DNA of 64,000 nt, taken from Microlunatus sp. Gsoil 973. Its GTDB lineage: Bacteria; Actinomycetota; Actinomycetes; Propionibacteriales; Propionibacteriaceae. Below the pieces are notes generated by a model. The model did not search any database. It was given only the letters and a program-made list of their open reading frames with translations, and was not told where the DNA came from. Where the stretch lies: contig NZ_CP046122.1 of assembly GCF_009707365.1 (NCBI RefSeq), positions 1,860,001-1,924,000 of the forward strand, read 5' to 3'. Below, in pieces: positions 43,608-52,730 of the stretch (positions are counted from its first letter, which is position 1; every line of letters begins with the position of its first letter). Both the position numbers and the translations under genes were made by a program.

Positions 43608-45683
43608 TCACCAGGTGACGGTGAGGGTTGTTCCGGCCGGCAGGCCGGGATGGCGGAGCCGGAGGACACCGTCGGCCGGGTCATGGGTCCACTCGGCTCC
43701 GTCGACGGCGCTCGGCGGCTCGGGTGATCGGAGCGCGGTGATCACCTCGACACCCAGCGGAGCCTCACACCGGAAGCTGACCCGTCCGCCGTCGCGATCA
43801 AGATCACGGATCCTTCCGGCGGAGGCCAGCACCAGCGCATCGTCATGATCGAGATCGCGCAGCCAGATCACGTCACCCGGCTCAAGATCACGCGAGGTGA
43901 TCACCGGCAGCTGCGGGTCGAGCAGATCCAGGTAGCGTCCGGTGATCGTCACCCCGCCTCGCGCCTCGGACGGTACGGCTCCGATCAGGTACGGCCCGCG
44001 GCGCACCGACAACCACGGGCCGGGCTGCCAGTCACGCCCGCCGGCGACGGTCAACGCACGAAGATGATCACAGAGTTCACCGGCCCGGTCGGCCGAGCCG
44101 GTGAAGTCCGCCGGGGAGGCGTCGAGGAATCTCACCCGACCGGCACCGACGGCCTGGATCGCGTCGGAACGGGCAGACACCCCCAGGGCCTCGGCCAGAT
44201 GCTGAGCCGGGGTCGGGTAGCGCCCGGTCCACCACTGCCGGATCTGGTGGTACGGATCGGACCCGTCGCCGACATAGAGCAGCGATCCGCCCTGTCCCAC
44301 CCAGGCCGCCAGCGCGTAGTGCAGCGCCGGGGTGAGAGGTTTCTGGAACTCGTAGGACAGGATCAACACATCAAGATCATCCAGCGCACCGGGAGTGGTG
44401 ATCAGGTTCTCCAGTTGCACCGGGCGGACCTGCTGGCCGCAGAAGAGCGGCGGCAGCGCCAAGCCGTAGAAATCGGAGAAGTTCAGCAGTTCCCGACCCT
44501 CGACTGCCAACGCGTCCTGCAGCCCGTCATAGTGGCCGGACACGACCCCCGGCCGCCAGCGCTGGAACATCGCGGTGTCGGAGAGCAGCACACCGAACTG
44601 CGGACCGTCGTTGTCACGATGCACTTCGCGGCCGTCAAGATCACGAAGCGAATTCATCGTGATCAGATAGGACGTCGCCGTCGCGGCCGGGATCGGGACC
44701 CGCTCTGCCGATTCCTCGGACCGGTAGGGCCGGGTGAAGATCCGGTGCGGCCAGGGCGCGACCTCGAAGTTGCTGATCTCGGGATGCAGCAGGGAAGCCA
44801 CAACAGTCCGGCGATAGTTGGCCAGGTAGTCCTGCCAGGTCCGGTCCGGCTGGTCCTCGATCGGGTCGTGGAGGAACCACAGCGTGCGTTTCGTGCCGCG
44901 GGTCAGGTCCTGGGCGATGCCATACTCGAGGTAGGCGGTCTCGAAGGTCCGTTCGGCGCGGCGGCCGGCGTACACGTTGGGCGTCCGTGAGGTGCCGGTC
45001 CACACCTGCGCGATGGCGCCGTGGACCGACGGAAGTTCGCGCAGCGTGGATTCCGGGCTGACGATCTGCCACTGGGTGTAGTTCAACAGACTGTGGGTCG
45101 GCACGGAGAAGCGGATGTCGCGCCCGGCCCGCAGCGCCTCGTCCCGCAGCACGGTCGTCACCCGGTCAAGGCTTCTGGTCAGCAGATGCTGTTTCAGCTG
45201 CCCAGCACGGAAATGCGCCTCCGGTGAACTGTACGGATCCTGCCAGGGTTCGCCGAAGTACGCCTGCCACTCCCGGCGGAACGCCGGCGAGTAGCCGGCC
45301 CGGGCCCAGAACTCCGGCTCCTCGAGATGGATCATCTCGACACCCAACTCCAGCACCGGCCGCAGCTTGTCGGTCAGATAGTCGGTGAAGGTGACTGTCG
45401 GCACCATGTACGGGATGTCCTTCCCGTGCAGGATCGGCGAGCCGTCGGCAACGGTCTGGGCATCGTCCCAATGCCGCTGGCCGTCCCAGTCGCCGTACAG
45501 ATAGTCCTGGTAAGTGCCCCAGGAGACACCTGTCATCAGATGGATCCGGTAGCCGGCGTCACGCCACCGCTGGATCCGCTCCGCCGTGGTCTCGTTGAGC
45601 CCGTAGACCATGACGAAGTCGGTTCGCAGATCCGTCCGCTCGTCGTAGGGTGCCTGCTCCTGGAAGCCCGTCAACTCTGACAT
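43608..45683 (-). CDS. Putative glycoside hydrolase of uncertain family
   Basis: A 691-residue cytosolic protein without a signal peptide. The N-terminal about 380 residues look like a TIM barrel with LGVEMIHLEEPEFWARAGY, whose Glu residues could be catalytic, and aromatic-rich segments such as MTGVSWGTYQDYLYGDWDGQRHW. Residues about 400-520 (DVLILSYEFQKPLTPALHYAL, GQGGSLLYVGDGSDPYH) resemble the glutamine-amidotransferase-like trimerisation domain found in GH42 beta-galactosidases. A beta-sandwich end follows. I cannot place it in a named GH family with certainty. It is divergent from mannonate dehydratase and near GH38 and GH95 genes, supporting glycan degradation. Confidence 0.6.
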   Translation of the reverse strand: MSELTGFQEQAPYDERTDLRTDFVMVYGLNETTAERIQRWRDAGYRIHLMTGVSWGTYQDYLYGDWDGQRHWDDAQTVADGSPILHGKDIPYMVPTVTFTDYLTDKLRPVLELGVEMIHLEEPEFWARAGYSPAFRREWQAYFGEPWQDPYSSPEAHFRAGQLKQHLLTRSLDRVTTVLRDEALRAGRDIRFSVPTHSLLNYTQWQIVSPESTLRELPSVHGAIAQVWTGTSRTPNVYAGRRAERTFETAYLEYGIAQDLTRGTKRTLWFLHDPIEDQPDRTWQDYLANYRRTVVASLLHPEISNFEVAPWPHRIFTRPYRSEESAERVPIPAATATSYLITMNSLRDLDGREVHRDNDGPQFGVLLSDTAMFQRWRPGVVSGHYDGLQDALAVEGRELLNFSDFYGLALPPLFCGQQVRPVQLENLITTPGALDDLDVLILSYEFQKPLTPALHYALAAWVGQGGSLLYVGDGSDPYHQIRQWWTGRYPTPAQHLAEALGVSARSDAIQAVGAGRVRFLDASPADFTGSADRAGELCDHLRALTVAGGRDWQPGPWLSVRRGPYLIGAVPSEARGGVTITGRYLDLLDPQLPVITSRDLEPGDVIWLRDLDHDDALVLASAGRIRDLDRDGGRVSFRCEAPLGVEVITALRSPEPPSAVDGAEWTHDPADGVLRLRHPGLPAGTTLTVTW

Positions 45684-45884
45684 TGCTCGCTCTCGGCTCG
45701 GTCTCGGCTCACTCGTGCCGGTGGTCCGACCATGATCGCGACCATCGGCAACAGCGGAAGACCGCCCGCCGCGGTTCTCACATGCTGATCATGAATCCAC
45801 AATTCGCACCGGAGACTGCCGGATAATCGGGTCTGGTTGAATCGACGTGCAATATACCTGTCCACGAGCAATGGAGCTTCCTTC

Positions 45885-46919
45885 ATGGTCCAGATCGCTG
45901 AGATGTTGCCCAACTCCCCCGGCAACGAATCGTTGTGGCGGCTGGCGAGCCAGATGGGCGTCCGGTATGCGGTCGGCAGCCTTCCCGACCAGACGCTCTG
46001 CGGCCCCGGCGAACAGCCCTGGGACTATCGACCGTTGTTGCGGCTGAAGCAGAAGCACGCCGACGCCGGTTTCGAACTGCCGGTGATCGAATCGCGCCCG
46101 CCACTCAACCTGACCAAGCGAGGCCTCGACGGCCGGGACACCGAGATCGACGCGGTCTGCGCGCTGATCGAGAACATGGGCCGGGTCGGGATCAAGACCT
46201 GGTGCTATGAGTGGATGGCCGACTTCAACTGGCTGCGTACCGATTTCGGCTACCAGTCCCGCGGCGGATCGCTGGTCACCCGGTACAACCACGCCGACAT
46301 GGTCGACGCACCCGTCAGCGAACTCGGCGAGGTCAGCGAGGACACCTTGTGGGACTCGTTGGAGTACTTCCTCCGCCGGGTGTTGCCGGTCGCCGAGAAG
46401 GCGGGTGTCGAACTGGCCATGCATCCCGACGACCCGCCGCTGTCTCCGATCCGCGGTGTGGCCCGGATCATGCGGTCGGTGGAGAACTTCCAGCGCCTGC
46501 TCGACCTGGTGCCCTCCCCGATGAACGGGATCACCCTGTGCCAGGGCAACTTCGTCCTGATGGACCCTGACCTGCCCAGCACGATCCGCCACTTCGGCAG
46601 GCAGAACAAGATCTTCTTCGTCCACCTGCGCGACGTGGTCGGCACCGTGGAGGACTATCACGAGACCTGGCACGACGACGGACCGACCGATCTCCTGGAA
46701 TGCCTCCGCACCTACGACGAGGTCGGCTTCACCGGGGTGCTGCGTCCTGATCACGTGCCGAGCGTCGAGGGCGAGGACAATCTCCATCCCGGCTATCAGC
46801 TCTACGGCCGCCTCTTCGCTGTCGGCTACATCGCCGGGCTGCTCGAATCACTGGGCATCCACTCCCTGCGCCGCACCTACCCCGAGCCGGTCACGGTCAC
46901 CGAACCCGCGCCGGTCTGA
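45885..46919 (+). CDS. uxuA: Mannonate dehydratase family protein
   Basis: A 344-residue metal-dependent TIM-barrel enzyme converting D-mannonate to 2-keto-3-deoxygluconate in hexuronate catabolism. The family pattern is visible as IKTWCYEWMADFNW, VELAMHPDDPPLSPIRGVAR, NGITLCQGNF and IFFVHLRDVVGT (metal-binding His and Cys), and VLRPDHVPSV near the C-terminus. The ATG at 45885 places MVQIAEMLPN at the usual beginning and has GGAG about ten bases upstream. No uronate isomerase or KDG kinase gene is in view. It is divergent from the putative glycosidase gene. Confidence 0.88.
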   Translation: MVQIAEMLPNSPGNESLWRLASQMGVRYAVGSLPDQTLCGPGEQPWDYRPLLRLKQKHADAGFELPVIESRPPLNLTKRGLDGRDTEIDAVCALIENMGRVGIKTWCYEWMADFNWLRTDFGYQSRGGSLVTRYNHADMVDAPVSELGEVSEDTLWDSLEYFLRRVLPVAEKAGVELAMHPDDPPLSPIRGVARIMRSVENFQRLLDLVPSPMNGITLCQGNFVLMDPDLPSTIRHFGRQNKIFFVHLRDVVGTVEDYHETWHDDGPTDLLECLRTYDEVGFTGVLRPDHVPSVEGEDNLHPGYQLYGRLFAVGYIAGLLESLGIHSLRRTYPEPVTVTEPAPV

Positions 46920-46953
46920 GAACTGTCGATCCGACCGGCTTCGGACGGGCGGC

Positions 46954-48045
46954 TCAGGCCTGACAGAGTGCCGGACGGTCCGGCTGGCGCAGGTTGACGC
47001 AGCAGTCGGTCGGACACAGGTATGCCCCCACCTCGGCCCCGGAGATCACCGCCCGGTCGGGTCGCTCGCCGCGCGCAGCGGCTGCCCGCTCCCGCATAAG
47101 ATCAACAAGCGCCGACACGAAGGCCGGATGCGTCCCGGCCGTCGCTGCCCGGGCGAATCCAAGACCCAACTGCTGTGCGGTCTCGGCAGCCTCGGTGTCC
47201 AGGTCGTAGATCACTTCCATGTGGTCGGAGATGAATCCGATCGGCACCACGACCACCGACCCGACGCCCTGCTCCGTCAGCACCGCCAGATGATCATTGA
47301 TGTCCGGCTCCAGCCACGGTTGTCCGGGGGCGCCGGACCGCGAGCAATAGACAAGATCACCGCGATAGCCAACACCGGTGGTCTCAGACACCCGGCGGGT
47401 GATCTCGTCGGCAACAGTGTTGTGCCAGGACACGTAGCCCCGGGTCGCCTTCTCCGAAGCATCCGACATCGCGGTCGGGATGGAGTGCGTGACATAGACC
47501 AGCCGCGCCGACTCCGGCTGATGACCGGCGGCCTGCAGTTGATCAAGACCGGCCAGAACGGCGTCAACAGAGGCGGTGGCGAAGCCGGGATGATCGGCGT
47601 ACTGCCGGATGCGGTCGATCTGCAGCGCGGTGGATCCGGCCGCGTCGTACAGGTTCTCCCGGTACTGCCGGCATGAGGAATACGACGGGTAGGCGCTGGT
47701 CGTGATCACCAGCAACCGACGATGCCCGTCGGCCTCTGCTGCCAGAAACGTATCGGCCAGATAGGGCTCCCAGTTGCGATTGCCCCAGTAGATCGGCGTG
47801 TCGATCCTCTGCCCGTCGAATTCCGTCCGGAGGGCTGCGATCAACGCACGGCACTGGTCGTTGATCGGGCTCCTGCCGCCGAACCGGTAGTAGTGCTCAC
47901 CGACCTCCGCCAGACGCTCGTCCGGGATACCGCGGCCCTGCGTCACGTTCCGGAGGAAGGGAACGACGTCCTCGGGTCTCTCCGGTCCCCCGAAGGAGAC
48001 CAGAACCACCGCGTCGTACGGCTCGAGCGGATCGGATGTACTCAC
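46954..48045 (-). CDS. hemH: Ferrochelatase (coproporphyrin ferrochelatase type)
   Basis: A 363-residue enzyme inserting iron into the porphyrin; in actinobacteria the substrate is coproporphyrin III (CpfC). Typical stretches are VLVSFGGPERPEDVVPFL, FGGRSPINDQCRAL, YPSYSSCRQYRENL and LVYVTHSIPTAM (catalytic His 187). The C-terminus YLCPTDCCVNLRQPDRPALC provides cysteines that, with C125, are candidates for the [2Fe-2S] cluster known from actinobacterial ferrochelatases. It is isolated among carbohydrate genes, convergent with mannonate dehydratase. Confidence 0.94.
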   Translation of the reverse strand: MSTSDPLEPYDAVVLVSFGGPERPEDVVPFLRNVTQGRGIPDERLAEVGEHYYRFGGRSPINDQCRALIAALRTEFDGQRIDTPIYWGNRNWEPYLADTFLAAEADGHRRLLVITTSAYPSYSSCRQYRENLYDAAGSTALQIDRIRQYADHPGFATASVDAVLAGLDQLQAAGHQPESARLVYVTHSIPTAMSDASEKATRGYVSWHNTVADEITRRVSETTGVGYRGDLVYCSRSGAPGQPWLEPDINDHLAVLTEQGVGSVVVVPIGFISDHMEVIYDLDTEAAETAQQLGLGFARAATAGTHPAFVSALVDLMRERAAAARGERPDRAVISGAEVGAYLCPTDCCVNLRQPDRPALCQA

Positions 48046-48312
48046 CGAAGGATCTTCACATACCAGCCCGGCGACGCCGCTGCGGACCCGGTCGGTCGGC
48101 GGTGCCGGATTTCGCGGCGCGGGCGGGGCGCGAGACCGGCTGAGTGCTACGCACCGGTCTGCCCAGCATGTGACGTCCCGAAGGTGCCCGGCGGGTCGGA
48201 ATCAGCTAGTGTTCCGAAGGATTAATCAACCTGCGTGACAAAACCGGGGCGTTGCGTCTGACCCGCGTGATCCCGCCCGATTCACCCAGTTCTCCAACGA
48301 GGAGTTGCACCG

Positions 48313-51300
48313 ATGCACGACCGTCAGACCGAGATCGAGAACCGCGTCCGCAGAGTCCTGCGGGAACGGCTCTCACCGGCCGTTCACACCCCCGTCGCCG
48401 ATCTGCAGATCGAAGCCTGGCACGTCGAGGGCGGTGGGGGCGAGCCGGTGCCGCCGGCCGTCGCCCTCGGCCTGGACGGCAATCAGCGTCCCGAGTATGT
48501 CCCGTTCGGCGTCGGCGACCCGTGGGGTCCGCCGTGGGGTACCAGCTGGCTGCACATCACCGCTACGGTGCCGGAGGAACTCAACCCGGCCGACCTTGAG
48601 GTCGTGATCAATCTCGGTTGGCACTACGGCGGCGCCGGGTTCCAGGCCGAGGGTCTGGCGTACCTGCCCGACGGCAGCGTGATCAAGGGCATCAACCCGT
48701 TCAACGAGTGGCTCAAGGTCACCGACCGCACTATCGACTTCTACCTCGAGGCTGCCGCCAACCCCAGCGTCGGCGACTGGCGCCCGACCGAGCTCGGCGA
48801 CAAGCTCACCGCGCCGAAGGAGCCGATCTACAAGCTGCTCCGGGCGGATCTCAGCGTCTTCAATGAAGAGGTGCACGAGCTGGTCGCCGATATCGACGTG
48901 CTCGACCAACTCGGCAAGGCGCTTCCGGTCGGTGAACCGCGTAAATGGGAGATCCTGCTGGCGCTTGATCACGCGCTGGACCTGATCGACCTGGCCGACA
49001 TCCCCGGCACCGCGACGACCGCCCGTGAGTCGCTCGAGCCGGTCTTCGCCAAGAAGGCCAATGCCAGCGCCCATCAGCTGACCGCGACTGGGCACGCCCA
49101 CATCGACTCCGCCTGGCTGTGGCCGGTCCGGGAGACGGTGCGCAAGGTCGCCCGGACGACCGCCAACCAGGTCAACCTGCTCGAGACCTACCCCGATCAC
49201 GTCTATGCGATGAGCTCGGCCCAGCAGTACGAGTGGATCAAGGACAACCGGCCCGAGGTCTACGAGAAGGTGAAGGCCGCAGTCGGCGAGGGTCGCTTCG
49301 TCCCGGTCGGCGGCATGTGGGTCGAGTCCGACACCAACATGGTCGGCTCGGAGGCGATGGCCCGGCAGTTGGTCTTCGGCCAGAACTTCTTCCGCGACGA
49401 GTTCGGCGTGCTGTGTGACGAGGTCTGGCTGCCGGACTCGTTCGGCTACTCCGGCGGCCTGCCGCAGATCGTCAAGCTGGCCGGCGTCAAGTACTTCCTG
49501 ACGCAGAAGATCTCCTGGAACCGGGTCAACAAGTTCCCCCACCACACCTTCATGTGGGAGGGCATCGACGGCACCCGGGTGTTCACCCACTTCCCGCCGG
49601 TCGACACCTACAACTCCGATCTGTCCGGCCGCGAACTGGACCATGCGGTCAGCAACTTCCGGGACAAGGGTGCGTCCAGCCACTCGCTGGCCCCGTTCGG
49701 CTGGGGCGACGGTGGCGGTGGCCCGACTCGCGAGATGCTCCAGCGCGCCCGCCGGACCAGGGATCTCGAGGGCTCGGCGAAGGTGACGGTCCGGTCGCCG
49801 AAGGAGTTCTTCGCCGACGCCGCGGCCGAGTACCACAGCCCGGCGGTCTGGAAGGGCGAGCTGTACCTGGAGATCCACCGCGGCACGTACACCTCGCAGG
49901 CCAAGACCAAGCAGGGCAACCGGTTCAGTGAACATCTGCTCCGGGAGGCCGAACAGTGGTCAACGCTGGCCGCGGTGCATGCCGGCCTCGACTACCCCTA
50001 CGAGGAGCTGTCCCGGATCTGGAAGCTGGTGCTGCTGCAGCAGTTCCACGACATCCTGCCCGGCTCGGCGATCGCCTGGGTGCACCGGGAGGCGCGGGAG
50101 AACTACCTGCAGGTGTTCGCCGATCTGAACAAGATCATCGATGACGCCCAGCGGGCCCTGGTGTCGAAGTTCGCGACGGACGGTTCAACGGGTTCCGAGG
50201 GCGGCGAGACGATCTTCAACGGGGCGCCGGTCGCCCGCGGCGGCCTCACCGCGCTGTCCGCGGCACCGGCCGATGCGGTCCCTGTGGTCGAACCGGTCTC
50301 GCTGACCGAGGCCGACGGCGGCTACCGGATCGCCAACGACAGGATCAGCATCACCATCGACGCCCGGGGGTTGATCACCTCCGCCGTCGACCTGGCCAGC
50401 GGTCGGGAGACGCTGCCCGCCGGCCAGACCGCGAACCTGCTGCAACTGCACGCCGACTTCCCGAACGCCTGGGATGCCTGGGACATCGACGAGTTCTACA
50501 AGCACACCGTGACCAACCTCACCGATGTCGAGGGACTCAAGGCCGAGCAACTGCCCGACGGCTCCGTCCGGGTCGGGCTGCGGCGCTCGTTCGCCAAGTC
50601 GACGGTTGACCAGACCCTGGTCGTCCGCCCCGGTGAGTCGGGTGTGGAGATCACCTGTGACATCGACTGGCACGAGCAGGAGAAGCTGCTGAAGCTGGCC
50701 TTCCCGATCGACGTGCACGCCGACAGCGCGGCCTACGAGACCCAGTTCGGTCACCTGTACCGGCCGACACACGAGAACACGTCGTGGGACAGCGCGCGCT
50801 TCGAGGTCTGCGCGCACCGCTGGGTGCACGTCGGCGAGACCGGCTTCGGTGCGGCGGTGGCGAACAACTCCACCTACGGCCACGACGTGTCTCGGCACGC
50901 CTCCCCGGACGGCGGCAGTTACTCGGTGGTCCGGCTGTCACTGCTGCGTGGGCCGCGCTACCCCGACCCCCAAACCGACCAGGACCGGCACACCGTCAAG
51001 GCCCGGTTCGAGATCGGCGCCCAGATCGCGGACGCTGTCGGCGCCGGCTACGCGCTCAACCTTCCGGAGCGTCGGCAGCCCGGTACGGCGACCGTGCCGG
51101 CGATCGCGACGGTCGAGGGTGGGGTGATCATCGAGGCGATCAAGCTGGCCGAGGACCGATCGGGTGACGTGATCATCCGTGCCTACGAGCCGTACGGCGC
51201 CCGCAGCACCGCGACGATCACCCCCGGCTTCGGCTTCGCCGAGGTCTCGGAGGTCGATCTGCTGGAACGGCCGATCACCGAGATCGAGGATCGCAAGCCG

Positions 51301-51387
51301 GCGCTGGTCGACGGCGGGGACGAAGCCGCGGCCGTCGCGGTCCGACCGTTCCAGATCGTCAGCCTCCGGTTCTCCGGGGTCAAGTAA
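48313..51387 (+). CDS. Alpha-mannosidase, glycoside hydrolase family 38
   Basis: A 1024-residue GH38 enzyme releasing alpha-linked mannose. The catalytic domain begins near residue 259 with TATGHAHIDSAWLWPVRET (zinc ligands His and Asp) and includes WLPDSFGYSGGLPQI (catalytic Asp about 374) and FGWGDGGGGPTREML. HDILPGSAIAWVHREA marks the helical bundle with another zinc-binding His; the C-terminal half is the beta-sandwich domain. No signal peptide is present, so it acts in the cytosol on imported oligosaccharides. GAGGAG lies upstream of the ATG. A terminator separates it from the alcohol dehydrogenase gene. Confidence 0.95.
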   Translation: MHDRQTEIENRVRRVLRERLSPAVHTPVADLQIEAWHVEGGGGEPVPPAVALGLDGNQRPEYVPFGVGDPWGPPWGTSWLHITATVPEELNPADLEVVINLGWHYGGAGFQAEGLAYLPDGSVIKGINPFNEWLKVTDRTIDFYLEAAANPSVGDWRPTELGDKLTAPKEPIYKLLRADLSVFNEEVHELVADIDVLDQLGKALPVGEPRKWEILLALDHALDLIDLADIPGTATTARESLEPVFAKKANASAHQLTATGHAHIDSAWLWPVRETVRKVARTTANQVNLLETYPDHVYAMSSAQQYEWIKDNRPEVYEKVKAAVGEGRFVPVGGMWVESDTNMVGSEAMARQLVFGQNFFRDEFGVLCDEVWLPDSFGYSGGLPQIVKLAGVKYFLTQKISWNRVNKFPHHTFMWEGIDGTRVFTHFPPVDTYNSDLSGRELDHAVSNFRDKGASSHSLAPFGWGDGGGGPTREMLQRARRTRDLEGSAKVTVRSPKEFFADAAAEYHSPAVWKGELYLEIHRGTYTSQAKTKQGNRFSEHLLREAEQWSTLAAVHAGLDYPYEELSRIWKLVLLQQFHDILPGSAIAWVHREARENYLQVFADLNKIIDDAQRALVSKFATDGSTGSEGGETIFNGAPVARGGLTALSAAPADAVPVVEPVSLTEADGGYRIANDRISITIDARGLITSAVDLASGRETLPAGQTANLLQLHADFPNAWDAWDIDEFYKHTVTNLTDVEGLKAEQLPDGSVRVGLRRSFAKSTVDQTLVVRPGESGVEITCDIDWHEQEKLLKLAFPIDVHADSAAYETQFGHLYRPTHENTSWDSARFEVCAHRWVHVGETGFGAAVANNSTYGHDVSRHASPDGGSYSVVRLSLLRGPRYPDPQTDQDRHTVKARFEIGAQIADAVGAGYALNLPERRQPGTATVPAIATVEGGVIIEAIKLAEDRSGDVIIRAYEPYGARSTATITPGFGFAEVSEVDLLERPITEIEDRKPALVDGGDEAAAVAVRPFQIVSLRFSGVK

Positions 51388-51414
51388 CCCAACGCCGGCA
51401 GAAGGTGACGCGTC

Positions 51415-51450
51415 GGAGGGTGGTGGGATCGCTCGAACCCACCACCCTCC
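51415..51450 (+). terminator. Stem-loop terminator between GH38 and alcohol dehydrogenase genes
   Basis: Perfect 13-bp stem: GGAGGGTGGTGGG (51415-51427) pairs with 51438-51450 across a 10-base loop. It ends 13 bp before the next ATG, so it could also act as an attenuator or mask the ribosome-binding region of the dehydrogenase gene, for which no separate Shine-Dalgarno is seen. Confidence 0.7.
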
Positions 51451-51463
51451 TGGCATTCCGCAG

Positions 51464-52510
51464 ATGAAAGCTCTCCTCTATTCAGCGATCGGCGCCCGGC
51501 CGGACGTCCTCGACGTACCCGACCCCCAGTGCCCGCCTGACGGTGTGCTCGTCGAAGTGCGAGCGACCGGCGTCTGCCGGTCGGACTACCACGCCTGGGT
51601 CGGCCAGGACCCGGTCGCCGTCCCGCACGTCGGTGGTCACGAGTTGGCCGGCGTTGTCGCGGCGGTCGGCGCCCAGGTCAGTCGATGGTCCGTCGGTGAC
51701 CGCGTCACCACACCGTTCGTCTGCGGCTGCGGTCGCTGTGACTACTGCCGCGCGGGCGACCCACAGGTCTGTCCGGACCAGACGCAGCCCGGTTTCACCG
51801 GCTGGGGCTCGTTCGCCGAGCTGGTGGCGGTGCATGCCGCGGACTTCAACCTGGTACGTCTCCCCGACGATCTCGAGTTCATCACCGCGGCGGCGCTGGG
51901 ATGCCGGTTCGCGACCGCCTATCGCGCGGTGACCGGACACGCACCGATCACCGACGGGGACTGGCTCGCCGTGTACGGAGCGGGCGGCGCCGGCCTCTCC
52001 GCGATCATGATCGGAGCCGCCCTGGGACTGCGGGTGATCGCCGTCGATCTCTCGTCGGCCGCGCTGGAGCTGGCCGCCGAGGTCGGCGCCGAACACGTGA
52101 TCAGGGCAGGTGGTGGCGATCCCGCCGAGCAGATCAACCAGATCTGCGGTGGCGCCGCCGTGAGCATCGACTGTGCCGGGACCGCGACCACCGCCCGACA
52201 ATCCGTCCGCAGCCTGCGCCGTCGCGGTCACCATGTGCAGGTCGGACTGTTGTTCGGACCGGACGCCGCGCAGGCGATCCCGATGGATCGGGTGATCGCC
52301 TGGGAGTTGTCGGTACACGGTTCGCACGGCATCGCCGCCGCCGACTATCCCGACCTGTTGGATCTGGTCACCTCGGGCCGGGTCCGGCCGCAACGGCTGA
52401 TCACCGAGGTCACCGATCTTGCCGGCGCAGGCCGTACCTTGATCGCGATGGGTGATCCGGCGCCGCACTCGGGGATCACGGTCGCCGTCCCGTACCGCCC
52501 CACTCCCTGA
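51464..52510 (+). CDS. Zinc-dependent alcohol/polyol dehydrogenase (MDR family)
   Basis: A 348-residue medium-chain dehydrogenase. Catalytic zinc ligands are in GVCRSDYHAW and GGHELAGVV; the structural zinc site is CGCGRCDYCRAGDPQVC. The NAD-binding loop is LAVYGAGGAGLSAIMIGAALG. SWG/GFTGWGSFAELVAV is the usual inter-domain segment. It probably oxidises an alcohol or sugar alcohol; the exact substrate is unknown. The ATG at 51464 closely follows the GH38 terminator. The stop codon lies in a 16-bp tandem repeat. Confidence 0.9.
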   Translation: MKALLYSAIGARPDVLDVPDPQCPPDGVLVEVRATGVCRSDYHAWVGQDPVAVPHVGGHELAGVVAAVGAQVSRWSVGDRVTTPFVCGCGRCDYCRAGDPQVCPDQTQPGFTGWGSFAELVAVHAADFNLVRLPDDLEFITAAALGCRFATAYRAVTGHAPITDGDWLAVYGAGGAGLSAIMIGAALGLRVIAVDLSSAALELAAEVGAEHVIRAGGGDPAEQINQICGGAAVSIDCAGTATTARQSVRSLRRRGHHVQVGLLFGPDAAQAIPMDRVIAWELSVHGSHGIAAADYPDLLDLVTSGRVRPQRLITEVTDLAGAGRTLIAMGDPAPHSGITVAVPYRPTP

Positions 52511-52645
52511 CCGCCCCACTCCCTGACCGCCCCGCCCGCCCCACCTCGGCACGCGCCCCGGTCCTCCTTCCCGCACTACTTGCTCGGCCGCGCACCCGCT
52601 GCAGGCGGTGCGCGGCCTAGGAACTGGTGCGCGGCCGAGGAACTG
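52494..52645. repeat. Tandem repeats and hairpin in the dehydrogenase-GH95 spacer
   Basis: Three features are present. Two copies of a 16-bp unit ACCGCCCCACTCCCTG occur at 52494-52525, including the dehydrogenase stop. An 11-bp hairpin GGCCGCGCACC (52586-52596) pairs with 52607-52617 and is probably the dehydrogenase terminator. Two copies of a 19-bp unit GTGCGCGGCCTAGGAACTG occur at 52608-52645 (second copy with one change), overlapping the hairpin arm. No gene is in the 220-bp spacer. Confidence 0.8.
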
Positions 52646-52730
52646 GTGCGGCGGTGGGGTCTGGGTGCGGGTCAGCGCCGATCGGGGATCGGATAGGTTC
52701 TCTCCCGCCGGAAGATCACGAGGAGCAGCA

